In this document: piece by piece, positions 24,621 through 34,297 of the stretch
Position numbering within the stretch: position 1 is the stretch's first letter
Layout of the letters: the number at the start of each line of letters is the position of its first letter
Assembly (NCBI RefSeq): GCF_025567345.1
Contig: NZ_JAOQJS010000007.1
Span: 1-64,000, forward strand
Source of the DNA: Coprococcus ammoniilyticus
GTDB taxonomy: Bacteria; Bacillota; Clostridia; Lachnospirales; Lachnospiraceae
Direction: 5' to 3'
DNA length: 64,000 nucleotides
Made by a program: the position numbers and the translations under genes
Notes under the pieces: generated by a model
Told to the model about the DNA's origin: nothing
Database searches by the model: none
The model's input: the letters and a program-made list of their open reading frames with translations, nothing else

Positions 24621-25757
24621 TTACTTATTGTTTTTTGTAGTTGTCGTAGTTTTCTTATCACTGCTTTTTTTGTTCTTTTTTTTATCCTTTTTTCCGGCCG
24701 ATTGTTTATTTATTTTTTCAGCCTCAACGGTTGTCTGAGTCTGTTCGCCATTCTCATCTACCGTAATAACAGTTGCAGGATTCTTCATATACTTTTTGTA
24801 TACCTTATACTGTTTATTCCAGTCAGTATACCGGGAATCTTTTTTCTTATTTTCAAATGAATAATGTTTTGAAATATATTTTCCTATCTCTCTTGTTACT
24901 TTTCTTGCACCGTAACAGTTCAGATGTTTTCCGCCATCTCTGGTATCTGTTCCCCAGTTGATCTTATTTTTGCCCTTTACCGTATTCAGATCAAGGAATG
25001 GGATTCCTAATTTCTTCGCATACTGTGTCATACCATTATGTTTTTTATAATTCCACGAGCTTGCTGTCGGCATCTCAACAAACATAACTTCAACATTGTT
25101 TTCTTTGCAGATATCCAGGAACATCTTAAGAAAAATTCTAGAAGACTTCGGTACCGGTTCAATATCCTTTGTCTCTACCATCTTATCTTCACCTGTATAA
25201 GCCACAACCGTTCTGCTCAGATACTGACCTCTTGTACTGGAACGATAAGTATATGATTTTTTCTTAAAGCTGTCCTTAAGTGCCAGTGTTTTCCACCTGT
25301 CATGATACTTCATGATCGGAATATATTTATAGATCAGGGATTTGACATTTCCCTCTACTCTAGATACCTGTGTCTTACCTTGCCACAACAGATCCACATC
25401 CAAAACAACCAGCTTCGGTTTCTGGCAGGTCAGTACTTCCTGAAGGACATTGACTGTCTCTGCAATATTCTGCGCTCCCTCCGCCGCAACATAGGTTGGA
25501 ATTCCATAGTTCTTCCACATCATCATTGGAGAGTAGGCACTGTATGCGTTACTGTTTCCCATGACAACAACATCCAGCGAATTTCTCGGTTCTCCATAGA
25601 AGCCTCTGGCATTCGGATTTGACAAACCACCTTCCGGGTCACTGGTCTTCGGATAGAATACAACCGACAGAACTCCCATCAGTACACAGAAAATGATGAA
25701 AAACAGGATACATTTTATTATATTTTTTGTTTTGTCTTTTTTCATATCGTTCACCAT
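24621..25757 (-). CDS. DltD-like SGNH-fold protein of the dlt-like operon
   Basis: About 378 residues. One N-terminal TM anchor (IIKCILFFIIFCVLMGVLSV), then an outside domain with an SGNH-type nucleophile motif VVVMGNSNAYSAYSPM (Ser69 or Ser73) and a C-terminal D-x-x-H-like TRDGGKHLNCYGARKV. DltD acts outside the membrane in teichoic acid D-alanylation; this one is the positional equivalent but divergent. The tail is Lys/Thr/Ser-rich (KKDKKKNKKSSDKKTTTTTK). The start could be the second Met (25745), which has the better-spaced GGTG. Confidence 0.75.
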   Translation of the reverse strand: MVNDMKKDKTKNIIKCILFFIIFCVLMGVLSVVFYPKTSDPEGGLSNPNARGFYGEPRNSLDVVVMGNSNAYSAYSPMMMWKNYGIPTYVAAEGAQNIAETVNVLQEVLTCQKPKLVVLDVDLLWQGKTQVSRVEGNVKSLIYKYIPIMKYHDRWKTLALKDSFKKKSYTYRSSTRGQYLSRTVVAYTGEDKMVETKDIEPVPKSSRIFLKMFLDICKENNVEVMFVEMPTASSWNYKKHNGMTQYAKKLGIPFLDLNTVKGKNKINWGTDTRDGGKHLNCYGARKVTREIGKYISKHYSFENKKKDSRYTDWNKQYKVYKKYMKNPATVITVDENGEQTQTTVEAEKINKQSAGKKDKKKNKKSSDKKTTTTTKNNK

Positions 25758-25762
25758 CTATC

Positions 25763-27352
25763 CTAAAATTGTGCGTATATAAAGCCTGCGACTTCATATC
25801 CGCTTCCATATGCTCCAAGGATGATCACGGAAAAGATCAGTCCATAATATAATACCCAACGGAATACAATATTCTTTGTTGCAATATCTTCTCTGATATG
25901 ACGTCCCTGTTCCTGATACAAGCCAACCAACAGCAACACAATTGCTCCAAAAAGCAGTAACAGGAAATCACTCATACCAATCCGGACATCAAACAATTCA
26001 CCATAACGGATCGGATCCCATGACAGATTCCGGAACATCGATATAAACATCTGTCCGAAGATCTTCAGATCATCTGCACGGAACATCAGCATACCGATAT
26101 TAACAAAGATAAAGGTTCTCACAACCTGAAGAGCCTTATAGATCTTACCTTCGCGGTTCACATGCATTTTTTCAAATAATTTTCTGAATAATGGTTCTGT
26201 CAAAAGTCCGAGGATCATGATCAGACAGTAATAAATACCGTACATAACATACTTCCAGCTTGCTCCATGCCAGATACCGGTTCCAAACCATACTGCAAGC
26301 ATGGCAATTGAGGTCGGGATCAGGGTTGCAAAGAACGCATTGAACTTCTCTCTTGTCTTCTTGCTCAGTTTCATAAATGCCTTGGATAGAGAGATGGTAT
26401 AGAATACATAATCTTTAAACCATGCACCAAGTGTCATGTGCCATCTTCTCCAAAACTCGCTGACTGTCTTTGACATAAACGGTCTTGCAAAGTTTTCTGA
26501 CATCTCAATGCCAAACATCTGCGCACTACCGCGGACGATATCCATACAACCGGAAAACTCTGCATACAACTGTAAGGTATACAACAGCATTCCTATGATG
26601 ACATACAGTCCGTCATACTGATCGTGGAAATTAAAAATCTGATTTACATACATATTTGCACGGTCAGCAATTACGATCTTCTTAAACAGACCCCAGAACA
26701 CAAGCTGAAGTCCCATTGTTGCATTTTTATAATCAAACGGATGTCCTTCATATACCTGATCTCCCAGCAGATCAAAACGTCCGATCGGGCCTTCCACAAT
26801 ATGTGGGAAGAATACCAGAAACAAAGCAACCTTTCCAAGATTATCGGAGGCTTTGTATTTACCACGGTATACATCTACAATGTAGCTGATCGCCGATAAA
26901 GTGTAGAACGAGATACCAAGCGGCAGCATCATATTCTGCATTGGATTGGATATCTTAATATGGAAAATACTTAATATATCACAGAACACCTGTCCGAAAA
27001 ATACGGAATATTTCAGATATACCAGAATACCAAGATTTAATAATACAATGGATACACAGACACATTTTTTCTGCCATCCGATGATCGACTTGAATTCCTT
27101 TTTATTTTCCTTTGGCAAGGCTTTCTTCGCCATACTGAAACCATCATCAATCTTATTCAGCAGCAGACCGCCAAAATAAATCGACAAGGTACTGAACAAT
27201 ATAAATACAATATATTTTCCGGAATTAATAAAATAGAACAGATAACTGAATATCAGCAGAACCTTCCACTTGTGCTTTAGGGGCACGATCGAGTAGAAAA
27301 AGAAGGATCCCATCAATATAAATCCCAAATAAGCTATAGATGTATAAGACAT
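25763..27352 (-). CDS. MBOAT-family O-acyltransferase (DltB-like)
   Basis: 529 residues with about 11-12 TM helices. Family motifs seen: LPLGISFYTLSAISYIVDVY, FFPHIVEGPIGRFD, FWRRWHMTLGAWFKDYVFY with His305, and the catalytic-type His362 in WFGTGIWHGASW. MBOAT proteins pass an acyl group from a carrier through the membrane. With the carrier protein and adenylation enzyme upstream and an SGNH protein downstream it occupies the DltB position. It is closest in pattern to the AlgI/DltB branch. Confidence 0.9.
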   Translation of the reverse strand: MSYTSIAYLGFILMGSFFFYSIVPLKHKWKVLLIFSYLFYFINSGKYIVFILFSTLSIYFGGLLLNKIDDGFSMAKKALPKENKKEFKSIIGWQKKCVCVSIVLLNLGILVYLKYSVFFGQVFCDILSIFHIKISNPMQNMMLPLGISFYTLSAISYIVDVYRGKYKASDNLGKVALFLVFFPHIVEGPIGRFDLLGDQVYEGHPFDYKNATMGLQLVFWGLFKKIVIADRANMYVNQIFNFHDQYDGLYVIIGMLLYTLQLYAEFSGCMDIVRGSAQMFGIEMSENFARPFMSKTVSEFWRRWHMTLGAWFKDYVFYTISLSKAFMKLSKKTREKFNAFFATLIPTSIAMLAVWFGTGIWHGASWKYVMYGIYYCLIMILGLLTEPLFRKLFEKMHVNREGKIYKALQVVRTFIFVNIGMLMFRADDLKIFGQMFISMFRNLSWDPIRYGELFDVRIGMSDFLLLLFGAIVLLLVGLYQEQGRHIREDIATKNIVFRWVLYYGLIFSVIILGAYGSGYEVAGFIYAQF

Positions 27353-27468
27353 TTTTTTCTCCCTATCACTGATACCGAAAATCTACCGGGCAGCCATTTT
27401 CTGTATGTATTACAAAAGGCCGTCCGGTTTATTCCCAGTATTTCTTTTTTCCTCAGTCTGTAAACTAA

Positions 27469-27696
27469 TTAATCATCACTGAGTCTCTGGATCATATCAT
27501 AGATCGTCTGAACTGTTTTGAAGTTCTCTGGAACGATATCTACAGGTGTGATCTCGATATCAAATGCATCATTTAATTCCATAACAAGTGTTACCATTGT
27601 GATGGAATCTAAGACGCCATGGCCGATCAGGTCTGTATCATTTTCAAAATCAACACCTGGTTTTACTTCGTTTAAAATCTCTAATAATTCATCCAT
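27469..27696 (-). CDS. Acyl/aminoacyl carrier protein (DltC-like)
   Basis: 75 residues, acidic, four-helix carrier fold. The phosphopantetheine attachment Ser31 is in LIGHGVLDSITMVTLVMELN (D-S-I). It would carry the thioester-bound group made by the adenylation enzyme whose stop is 18 bases upstream, and hand it to the MBOAT protein. Confidence 0.88.
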   Translation of the reverse strand: MDELLEILNEVKPGVDFENDTDLIGHGVLDSITMVTLVMELNDAFDIEITPVDIVPENFKTVQTIYDMIQRLSDD

Positions 27697-27713
27697 TTCT
27701 TTTTCCTCATTTC

Positions 27714-29273
27714 TTATAATTTATAGTTATTTTTCAACCACTTACGATCAATTTTTCCATTTTGATTGTGTGGCATACTCTTCACTCTTACAAACTGGTT
27801 CGGTTCCATATAATGTGGAACTTTTTTCTTGAATTCCCCAAGCAGGAATGCATCATCCAGTTTCTTACCTTCATATATAAATACGATCTTATCCTCTGCA
27901 TCATCGTAGATACATGCATAGCTTCGGATACCTTCGATTGCACCGGCAGCCGCTTCGATCTCGCCGAGCTCGATACGGTAACCCATATGTTTGATCTGAT
28001 AATCTTTTCTTGATATATAGACCAGTTCGCCATATTTATTATATTTTACAAGATCACCTGTCTTGTAGATCAGTTCCGGATAATTCGGGTTTAACGGATT
28101 CTGGACAAAGGCTTCTTTTGTCTTTTCTTCATTTCCATAATATCCAAGAGCGACAAAGGAACCTCTGGCATATAATTCACCTTCTGCACTGAAGCCTGTC
28201 TCCGGATTGATCTCCGGCGAAACCACCTTGCCATCTTCTCCAAGTACAAATACATCACAGTTGTTACATGCATTTCCCATTGGAAGTGGCTCATCGTCAC
28301 GAAACTTTCTGTTTACCACATAGTAGGTACAAATATCGGTTGTCTCTGTCGGGCCAAACAGGTTTGCATACATGGCATCCGGCAGATTCTCGATCCAGTA
28401 ATTCAATGGTCTTGTCGGCATAACCTCGCCTGCAAATAACACTTTTTTCAGATTCGGAAGCTCGGCATACTGGAACATCTTATAATTTGCAATGATTGAA
28501 AGCGCCGATGGAACCCAGTAGATCGTATTAACCTTTTTCTCATTCAGAAATTCCATGAGCTTGATTGGGAATGAAAAATATGCTTTTGGTATTATATACA
28601 ATGTTGCGCCATTTTTCAACGTGCTATATAAATCTGAAACAGACATACTAAAATAAAATGGGGTCTGATTTCCAAATATTGTTGTCTCGTTGATATCAAA
28701 GGCTTCTGTATACCATGTAATATAAGAAAGAATATTTGCATGTGATATAACCGCACCCTTTGGAACACCTGTCGAACCGGAAGTAAATAATGCATACACC
28801 GGATCCGTATCGATCATATTAGCTCTTACCTTTGCCAGACAACTCTGGTCTGCTTCCTGATCCATCTCATCCAGATTGAAAATCTTTGGTGCATAGCCCT
28901 TGCCGTCCTCTGTTTCAACATGCAGCTCTTTTGCTTTATCGAGATGCTTATTATCGGTTATGGCAGCCTCCGGTTTCAATGCCTTTAAGATCTTATTCAC
29001 TCTGTCAACCGGCATCTCCGCATCTATGACCACATAAAAGTTTCCGCTATATACAGCACCCATGAATGCTGCCACACTCTTCGGCTCCTTATCAAGAAGT
29101 ACAACAACCGGACGATTTTTGCATCCGCCAAGTCCCTGATATAACCATGCTCCAACCTGTTTTGCAGTTTTCTCCAGTTCTTTATAAGTGAGTCCTCCGT
29201 TAACATCGGCAACTGCTAATTTGTCTGGATATTTAGCTGCTGAGCCTTCAATAAATTCAAGTACATTCTTCAT
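27714..29273 (-). CDS. DltA-like adenylation enzyme (carrier protein ligase)
   Basis: 519 residues, ANL superfamily. Seen: P-loop LFTSGSTGVPKGAVISH (163-179), NLFGPTETTDICTYYVV (305-321), the YKTGDLVKY motif and the C-terminal GKIDRKWLK with catalytic Lys. It activates a carboxylic acid with ATP and loads it on the DltC-like carrier. Two positions that in DltA bind D-alanine differ: the Asp of the S-F-D-L-S-V motif (it holds the substrate amino group) is Ser209 here (YFSMSVSDLY), and the Cys of F-C-G-E is Ala281 (VLFAGEVMP). So the substrate may not be D-alanine. These comparisons are from memory of DltA sequences. Confidence 0.85.
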   Translation of the reverse strand: MKNVLEFIEGSAAKYPDKLAVADVNGGLTYKELEKTAKQVGAWLYQGLGGCKNRPVVVLLDKEPKSVAAFMGAVYSGNFYVVIDAEMPVDRVNKILKALKPEAAITDNKHLDKAKELHVETEDGKGYAPKIFNLDEMDQEADQSCLAKVRANMIDTDPVYALFTSGSTGVPKGAVISHANILSYITWYTEAFDINETTIFGNQTPFYFSMSVSDLYSTLKNGATLYIIPKAYFSFPIKLMEFLNEKKVNTIYWVPSALSIIANYKMFQYAELPNLKKVLFAGEVMPTRPLNYWIENLPDAMYANLFGPTETTDICTYYVVNRKFRDDEPLPMGNACNNCDVFVLGEDGKVVSPEINPETGFSAEGELYARGSFVALGYYGNEEKTKEAFVQNPLNPNYPELIYKTGDLVKYNKYGELVYISRKDYQIKHMGYRIELGEIEAAAGAIEGIRSYACIYDDAEDKIVFIYEGKKLDDAFLLGEFKKKVPHYMEPNQFVRVKSMPHNQNGKIDRKWLKNNYKL

Positions 29274-29306
29274 ATCTTTCTTTACCGGAACCTGTCCGGA
29301 CCTCCT

Positions 29307-30890
29307 TTATTCCACGATTGCAAATACAAGTGTTACTGTATATTGCCCTTTCTTCTCTTTTACTGAAAAGTCTATGTTCATTTCCTGTGCAATTTTCTCA
29401 CAGGTCTTAATTCCTATCCTTGTGCTTTCTGCTTCATTTCTGCTTTTGCTTATATGATTACTGATCACCAATGTTACCTTCGTATCCGATGTACTGTACT
29501 TAATATCTACCGGTTTGCTGTAATCCGAATATTTTCTTATATTCATAAATATATTATCAAACAGCCGTTTCAGATATGGGGCATCAATCTGTATCTTCGG
29601 TGAATTATCCTCTGCCTTAATCTGGAATGTAATTCCTTTTTCTTCTAACAGACACATATATTCACCGATCATCTGTTGGAAAAATTCTTTTGCCGGAAAC
29701 TTTTCCATCTTCAGTTCATCCGTATGTCCGGAATATACGAAGAAGTAACGGAACAACTTGTCTGACAGATCTTTTAACTGCCCTGCCTTATCCACGCAGA
29801 TATCAACGTACTGCTTATACTCTTCTTCCGAATCAAATTGACTTGTTTCCAGAAGATCCAGATACCCATTCAATACCGTAAGCGGTGTCCGGATATCATG
29901 TGCCATTGCTGTGACCAGATCCCGGTTCGCCTTCCAGGCTTCTTTTTCTTTGCTCATCTGCTGAATGATCGAATTTCTCATACTGTCAATATTATCTGCC
30001 AGCACATAGATCTCATCATTTCCGGATTTTGTGATAGTTGCATTGATATCGTTCTTTTTGATTCTGGATACCTCCCGTGTCAGACGTCTTACACGCTTTA
30101 CCACACGACCGTTATAGATCATAACAAACATCATAAAGATAAACGAGCACACCAGAAAACCAATTGTCATCCAGAAATAGTAAACTCTTTTCTCTGAGTA
30201 ATCCACGATACAGACATCATACAGACCATCCTCGAACCTCACAGAATAAAATGCATAATTTCCATACTGAGATGCTAATTCTTCTACATCTGAAGTATCG
30301 ACCGGATTTGTTTCTTTATATTCTGACTCAGAAGATGCTATATCATTGCCAACATTTTCATTTGTCTTTTCTGTCTGTCTCTTATATTCTTTTTTCTTCC
30401 TGTAAATCTCAACCAGCCGTTTGTTTTTAATATTATTCAGCATCTGCTTCTTGTCTTCTTCAGACTCTGCAAGCTTTCTGCCCTTCTTGTTTCCATTTGT
30501 TATCTTATTAAAAAAACGCTCCATCGCGGTACGTCTTTTCTGTTTTGTTGAATCATATATTACATTCTCATTCTGATATACAAGAAGATATACACTTCCC
30601 TCTTCCTGCTGCCATCTGAGAATAGCATTCATATCTGTTGATTTTACCTTATTATCCCTGACATAATCGGAAAAGCGGTCGATCTTCTCGTCTGTTCGCC
30701 GGGCTATGGCTGTCTCGTCCAGATACTTTTTGTCAATTATATATACTGTAGTTTTCAGCCAGACGAAGAACAAACCGACTGCAAGTAACAGACTTCCTGC
30801 AATAACCAGAACCAGCTTCGTATTTAAGGTAAGCTTCTCGTCTGTTCTTTTTTCCCGTCTATTCCTTTGTCTCGTTTCTCTGTCTTTCAT
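29307..30890 (-). CDS. Sensor histidine kinase of the dlt-like operon
   Basis: 527 residues. A highly basic N-terminal tail (RQRNRREKR), a TM helix (LVLVIAGSLLLAVGLFFVWL), an outside domain of about 170 residues, second TM helix (TIGFLVCSFIFMMFVMI), HAMP domain, H-box LVTAMAHDIRTPLTVLNGYL, and an ATPase domain with YLKRLFDNIFMNIRKYS (N-box) but an ordinary D-x-G-x-G box is not evident: the corresponding stretch reads LVISNHISKSRNEAESTRIG, as in VncS/YcbM-like kinases. It likely senses envelope stress and controls the operon that follows 34 bases later. Confidence 0.9.
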   Translation of the reverse strand: MKDRETRQRNRREKRTDEKLTLNTKLVLVIAGSLLLAVGLFFVWLKTTVYIIDKKYLDETAIARRTDEKIDRFSDYVRDNKVKSTDMNAILRWQQEEGSVYLLVYQNENVIYDSTKQKRRTAMERFFNKITNGNKKGRKLAESEEDKKQMLNNIKNKRLVEIYRKKKEYKRQTEKTNENVGNDIASSESEYKETNPVDTSDVEELASQYGNYAFYSVRFEDGLYDVCIVDYSEKRVYYFWMTIGFLVCSFIFMMFVMIYNGRVVKRVRRLTREVSRIKKNDINATITKSGNDEIYVLADNIDSMRNSIIQQMSKEKEAWKANRDLVTAMAHDIRTPLTVLNGYLDLLETSQFDSEEEYKQYVDICVDKAGQLKDLSDKLFRYFFVYSGHTDELKMEKFPAKEFFQQMIGEYMCLLEEKGITFQIKAEDNSPKIQIDAPYLKRLFDNIFMNIRKYSDYSKPVDIKYSTSDTKVTLVISNHISKSRNEAESTRIGIKTCEKIAQEMNIDFSVKEKKGQYTVTLVFAIVE

Positions 30891-30911
30891 TCCGTCTGAT
30901 CTTTTCAGGCT

Positions 30912-31667
30912 TTAATCCACCTGATATCCTTTTCCATAAATCGTTCTTATGATCTCAGGCTGTGCCGGATTCTCCTCGATCTTCTGTCGAAGCCTGAGCA
31001 CATGCACCATGACCGTATTGGACGATGAAGGAAGATATTTTTCCTGCCAGATATTCTCATATAGTTCATCCAGATTCCAGGATCTACCACGATTCTTCAC
31101 AAGAAAAAACAGCAGTGCAAATTCTTTATCCGTCAGATGGATGACTTCGTCTTCTTTCGTTACCACACGCTTATATGGATCGATCGATATTGTTCCGACA
31201 CGAAGTATTCCATCCGCATTATCTTCTCTTCCTTTATAAACATTATAACGTCGGATCAGTGCTTTCACCTTCCGGATCAGCTCACTCTGTTCAAATGGCT
31301 TACTTAAGAAATCATCTCCACCGATATCGTATGCCTCATTCTTGTCCGGTTCCTGTGTCTTGGCTGTTAAGAACAGCACCGGAACCGATGAGAATTCCCG
31401 GATAGCCGCACAGCTTTCGGTTCCCGACATTCCAGGCATCATAATATCCATAATAACCAGATCAATATCCGAATGTTCTTTCATAATATCGATCGCCATC
31501 TGTCCGTTCTCTGCTTCCAGTGTTTTATACCCCTGCTTTTTCAGGTAAATACCTACAAGCTTCCGGATATCCTTTTCATCATCTACGATCAGAATCTTCG
31601 CTTTCTGTTCGGACAACAATCCCTTTTCCTTCTCTTCATCTATTGTTTTGTTATTTTTTAAAATCAT
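30912..31667 (-). CDS. OmpR/PhoB-type response regulator of the dlt-like operon
   Basis: 251 residues. An extra Lys/Glu-rich N-terminus of about 25 residues precedes the receiver domain (KILIVDDEKDIRKLVGIYLK; phospho-Asp in LVIMDIMMPGMSG; Lys in FLSKPFEQ). The C-terminal winged helix includes HLTDKEFALLFFLVKNRGRS and VMVHVLRLRQKIEENP. Start at 31667 because AGAGGA is 8 bases upstream; an ATG two codons earlier is too close to it. First gene of the transcript TCS - adenylation enzyme - carrier - MBOAT - SGNH. Confidence 0.92.
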   Translation of the reverse strand: MILKNNKTIDEEKEKGLLSEQKAKILIVDDEKDIRKLVGIYLKKQGYKTLEAENGQMAIDIMKEHSDIDLVIMDIMMPGMSGTESCAAIREFSSVPVLFLTAKTQEPDKNEAYDIGGDDFLSKPFEQSELIRKVKALIRRYNVYKGREDNADGILRVGTISIDPYKRVVTKEDEVIHLTDKEFALLFFLVKNRGRSWNLDELYENIWQEKYLPSSSNTVMVHVLRLRQKIEENPAQPEIIRTIYGKGYQVD

Positions 31668-31859
31668 AACCATATCCTCTCTTTTTCTAATATGCCCTGA
31701 TTTTAACTTTCAATAACCACCCCAACATTATAGCATTTGCATCTATAATTCAAGTATGCGTCAGGTGTTGTTAAGATTTGTTAAGTCAGGTTATACCAGA
31801 AAATTACATCCTTTTTGTATCTAAATTTTTAAGATTCTTAAGTTTTTTGTTTAAGCTAT

Positions 31860-32639
31860 CTAAAAAATCCATTCAAAGACGATTCCGTAAAGCTCCCTCA
31901 GATAATAAGTTGGCAATAACCACCACGCTGTTTTCCCGCACACCGCCGATGGTTTTATACCTGTATGTTCTGCAATAACAGATGCACGGTATTCATGAAA
32001 TTCATTTGTTACGATAATAACCTGCGGATCCAGATTCTTCTCCTCTATGATCTTCTTTGAATATAGAAGATTCTCTCGGGTCGAGGTTGACCGGTCTTCC
32101 TTATATAAACGGTCCTGTGCAATTCCTTTTTCTGTCAGATACCGGTACATGCACTCCGCTTCGCTGATATTCTCACCTTTTCCCTGTCCACCGGACAGAA
32201 TACACACAACCTCTTCATGTGTGTTCAGATAATCATATGCCGCATCTAAGCGTTCCGTCAGCATCAGGCTTGGACGATCGCCATTTACACCACAGCCAAG
32301 CACGATCATAACCGTTTCATCCTTCGGAGTGCTCTTCGATGCCCGTATCATGCATATCGTACCTGCTGCCGCAAATCCAACTGCAACTAATACAATCAGC
32401 AAAACGATCCCGCATATTACTTTTCCGGCAGTCCGGGTCATCCATTTTTTCACCCGGCGATTCACCCTGTGGAACCATGCCGCATATAAGATCAGGCAGA
32501 TACCAAGAACAACTCCCGTAAGATTTCCTATGTTTTTAATCCCCTTCGTAACAAATGGATACAGAAATATGAATACTCCTGCAAATCCTGCTATGAATAA
32601 TACTATTCTAAGCCATAATTTCTTCAATTTTCCCTGCAT
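31860..32639 (-). CDS. YdcF/SanA-family (DUF218) membrane protein
   Basis: 259 residues. Three TM helices at the N-terminus (IVLFIAGFAGVFIFLYPFV; VVLGICLILYAAWF; VICGIVLLIVLVAVGFAAAG), then an outside DUF218 domain: TVMIVLGCGVNGDRPSLMLT, VCILSGGQGKGENISEAECM, DRLYKEDRSTSTRENLLYSK, VIIVTNEFHEYRAS. Members affect envelope integrity or vancomycin tolerance in some bacteria, by an unknown reaction. It lies 187 bases upstream of the two-component genes on the same strand. Confidence 0.87.
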   Translation of the reverse strand: MQGKLKKLWLRIVLFIAGFAGVFIFLYPFVTKGIKNIGNLTGVVLGICLILYAAWFHRVNRRVKKWMTRTAGKVICGIVLLIVLVAVGFAAAGTICMIRASKSTPKDETVMIVLGCGVNGDRPSLMLTERLDAAYDYLNTHEEVVCILSGGQGKGENISEAECMYRYLTEKGIAQDRLYKEDRSTSTRENLLYSKKIIEEKNLDPQVIIVTNEFHEYRASVIAEHTGIKPSAVCGKTAWWLLPTYYLRELYGIVFEWIF

Positions 32640-32938
32640 ACCTCCCGTCTTTTTACATAATTCTCCCTTTTCTGGAGTTCACTCCATGTTTATAGCATCC
32701 AAATGCATCAAAATGCCATCATCTATATTGCGGAGCGATTAAGATTTATAAATGATCCGGTTACATTATATTTAAACACTATTATATACTGTTTTTAACA
32801 AAAAACAGCCATTTCAGGCAACGGATTGCTCCATTTAGAACAATTCATTATCCAAAATGACTGTATTTACACTAATTTAAAATGATTTCTAATGATTTTA
32901 AATCATTTTAAATTATTTCTTATAATTTCTAATGATTA
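32640..32938. other. AT-rich intergenic region with short palindromes
   Basis: 299 bases. Contains CTGTTTTT-AACA-AAAAACAG (about 32789-32809) and an AT-only palindrome TTTAAAATGATTT / AAATCATTTTAAA (about 32876-32914), followed by a second TTTCTAATGATT. One of these could end the aminotransferase transcript (minus strand). No gene seen. Confidence 0.5.
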
Positions 32939-34297
32939 TTAATGTTTCAGGCATTCCTTAATAGATGCTTCAAAAATATCAAGACCTGCTGCAAGCTGCT
33001 CATCTGTCATTACAAGCGGTGCAAGGAAACGGATTACATTGTTGTAAGTTCCTGCGCCTTCTACTAACAGACCTTTCTTCGCACAGGTCTGGATCAGGTC
33101 AGATGTAAATGCTGCATCCGGTTCTTTTGTTTCCTGATCTTTTACGAATTCGATACCGATCATACCACCAAGTCCTCTGACATCACCGATAACCGGATAT
33201 TTCTTCTGCATTTCCAGATAACGCTCTGTTACTTTCTTACCGATCTCACAGGAACGCTCTGCCAGATGATCTCTCTCCATAATCTCGATCGTCTTTAAGG
33301 ATGCGGCACATGCCAGTGGATTTCCACAATAGGTTCCACCGATCGTTCCTGCCGGAACTGCATCCATAACCTCAGTTCTTGCAATAATGGCTGATAATGG
33401 CACGCCGGCTGCGATGGATTTTGCTGTTGCGATGATATCCGGCTCTACACCGGTCTCCTGCCAGTAAACAGAAGCAAACATACGACCGGTTCTGCAGAAA
33501 CCGCTCTGTACCTCATCTGCGATCAACAGGATACCATTTTCATCACAGATCTTACGGACTGCTTTTACCCATTCGATCGGTGCAGGGATGAAACCACCTT
33601 CGCCCTGAAGCGGCTCAACAACGATCGCTGCGATCGTGTCCGCTGCCGCACACTGTTCAAATACATCGTAGATAGATTTGATATAGTAATCAACTGCCTT
33701 ATCCTCAGGCATTCCTTCCGGATTTCTATAATAATATGGGAACTGTGCACGGAACACGCCGGCTGCTAACGGTCCCATATCCTTTGCATATGCTTTCTTG
33801 GATGTCATTGCCATTGTAAAATGTGTTCTTCCATGGAATGCACCGGAGAATACGATGATATTCGGACGTTTTGTATATGCCTTTGCTACCTTAACGGCAT
33901 TCTCGTCTGCTTCGGCACCACTGTTTGCAAAGAATGCTTTCTTGCTATCACCCTTTACAGGTGCAATGCCGGATAACTTCTCTGCGAGTGCTACATAGCC
34001 TTCATGTGTTACGACATTGAACATGCCGTGGAAATATTTATCTGCCTGTGCTTTTACTGCTTCAACGACTTCCGGCTGAGAAAATCCGATATTCAATACA
34101 CCGACACCGCCGATCCAATCCAAGAACTTATTGCCATCGACATCCTCGATCATGGCTCCTTCACCACGTTCTATAACGACTGGATATGCGCAACGAATCG
34201 CATTGGGAACTGCCTGTGCTCTCCTGTCTATGATTGCCTGTGCCTTAGGGCCGGGTAAAGTCTCTGTTATTATTTCCGGTAAATCTGTTCTTAACAT
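32939..34297 (-). CDS. gabT: 4-aminobutyrate aminotransferase-like class III aminotransferase
   Basis: 452 residues, PLP-dependent class III transaminase. Seen: FFANSGAEADENAVKVA, FSGAFHGRTHFTMAMTSK, LLIADEVQSGFCRTGRMFAS, the Schiff-base Lys in IIATAKSIAAGVPLSA, and GGTYCGNPLACAASL. The pattern fits GabT (GABA + 2-oxoglutarate to succinate semialdehyde + glutamate), though related omega-amino acids are possible. Start chosen at MLRTDLPEI: GGAGG lies 9 bases before it and directly abuts the earlier ATG. Divergent from the PucR regulator at 34716. Confidence 0.88.
   Translation of the reverse strand: MLRTDLPEIITETLPGPKAQAIIDRRAQAVPNAIRCAYPVVIERGEGAMIEDVDGNKFLDWIGGVGVLNIGFSQPEVVEAVKAQADKYFHGMFNVVTHEGYVALAEKLSGIAPVKGDSKKAFFANSGAEADENAVKVAKAYTKRPNIIVFSGAFHGRTHFTMAMTSKKAYAKDMGPLAAGVFRAQFPYYYRNPEGMPEDKAVDYYIKSIYDVFEQCAAADTIAAIVVEPLQGEGGFIPAPIEWVKAVRKICDENGILLIADEVQSGFCRTGRMFASVYWQETGVEPDIIATAKSIAAGVPLSAIIARTEVMDAVPAGTIGGTYCGNPLACAASLKTIEIMERDHLAERSCEIGKKVTERYLEMQKKYPVIGDVRGLGGMIGIEFVKDQETKEPDAAFTSDLIQTCAKKGLLVEGAGTYNNVIRFLAPLVMTDEQLAAGLDIFEASIKECLKH

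Noticed and set aside
24621..29273. Naming the operon dltABCD outright
   Set aside because: Order and domains fit, but the adenylation enzyme lacks the usual D-alanine pocket residues and the SGNH protein is divergent, so only 'dlt-like' is supported.
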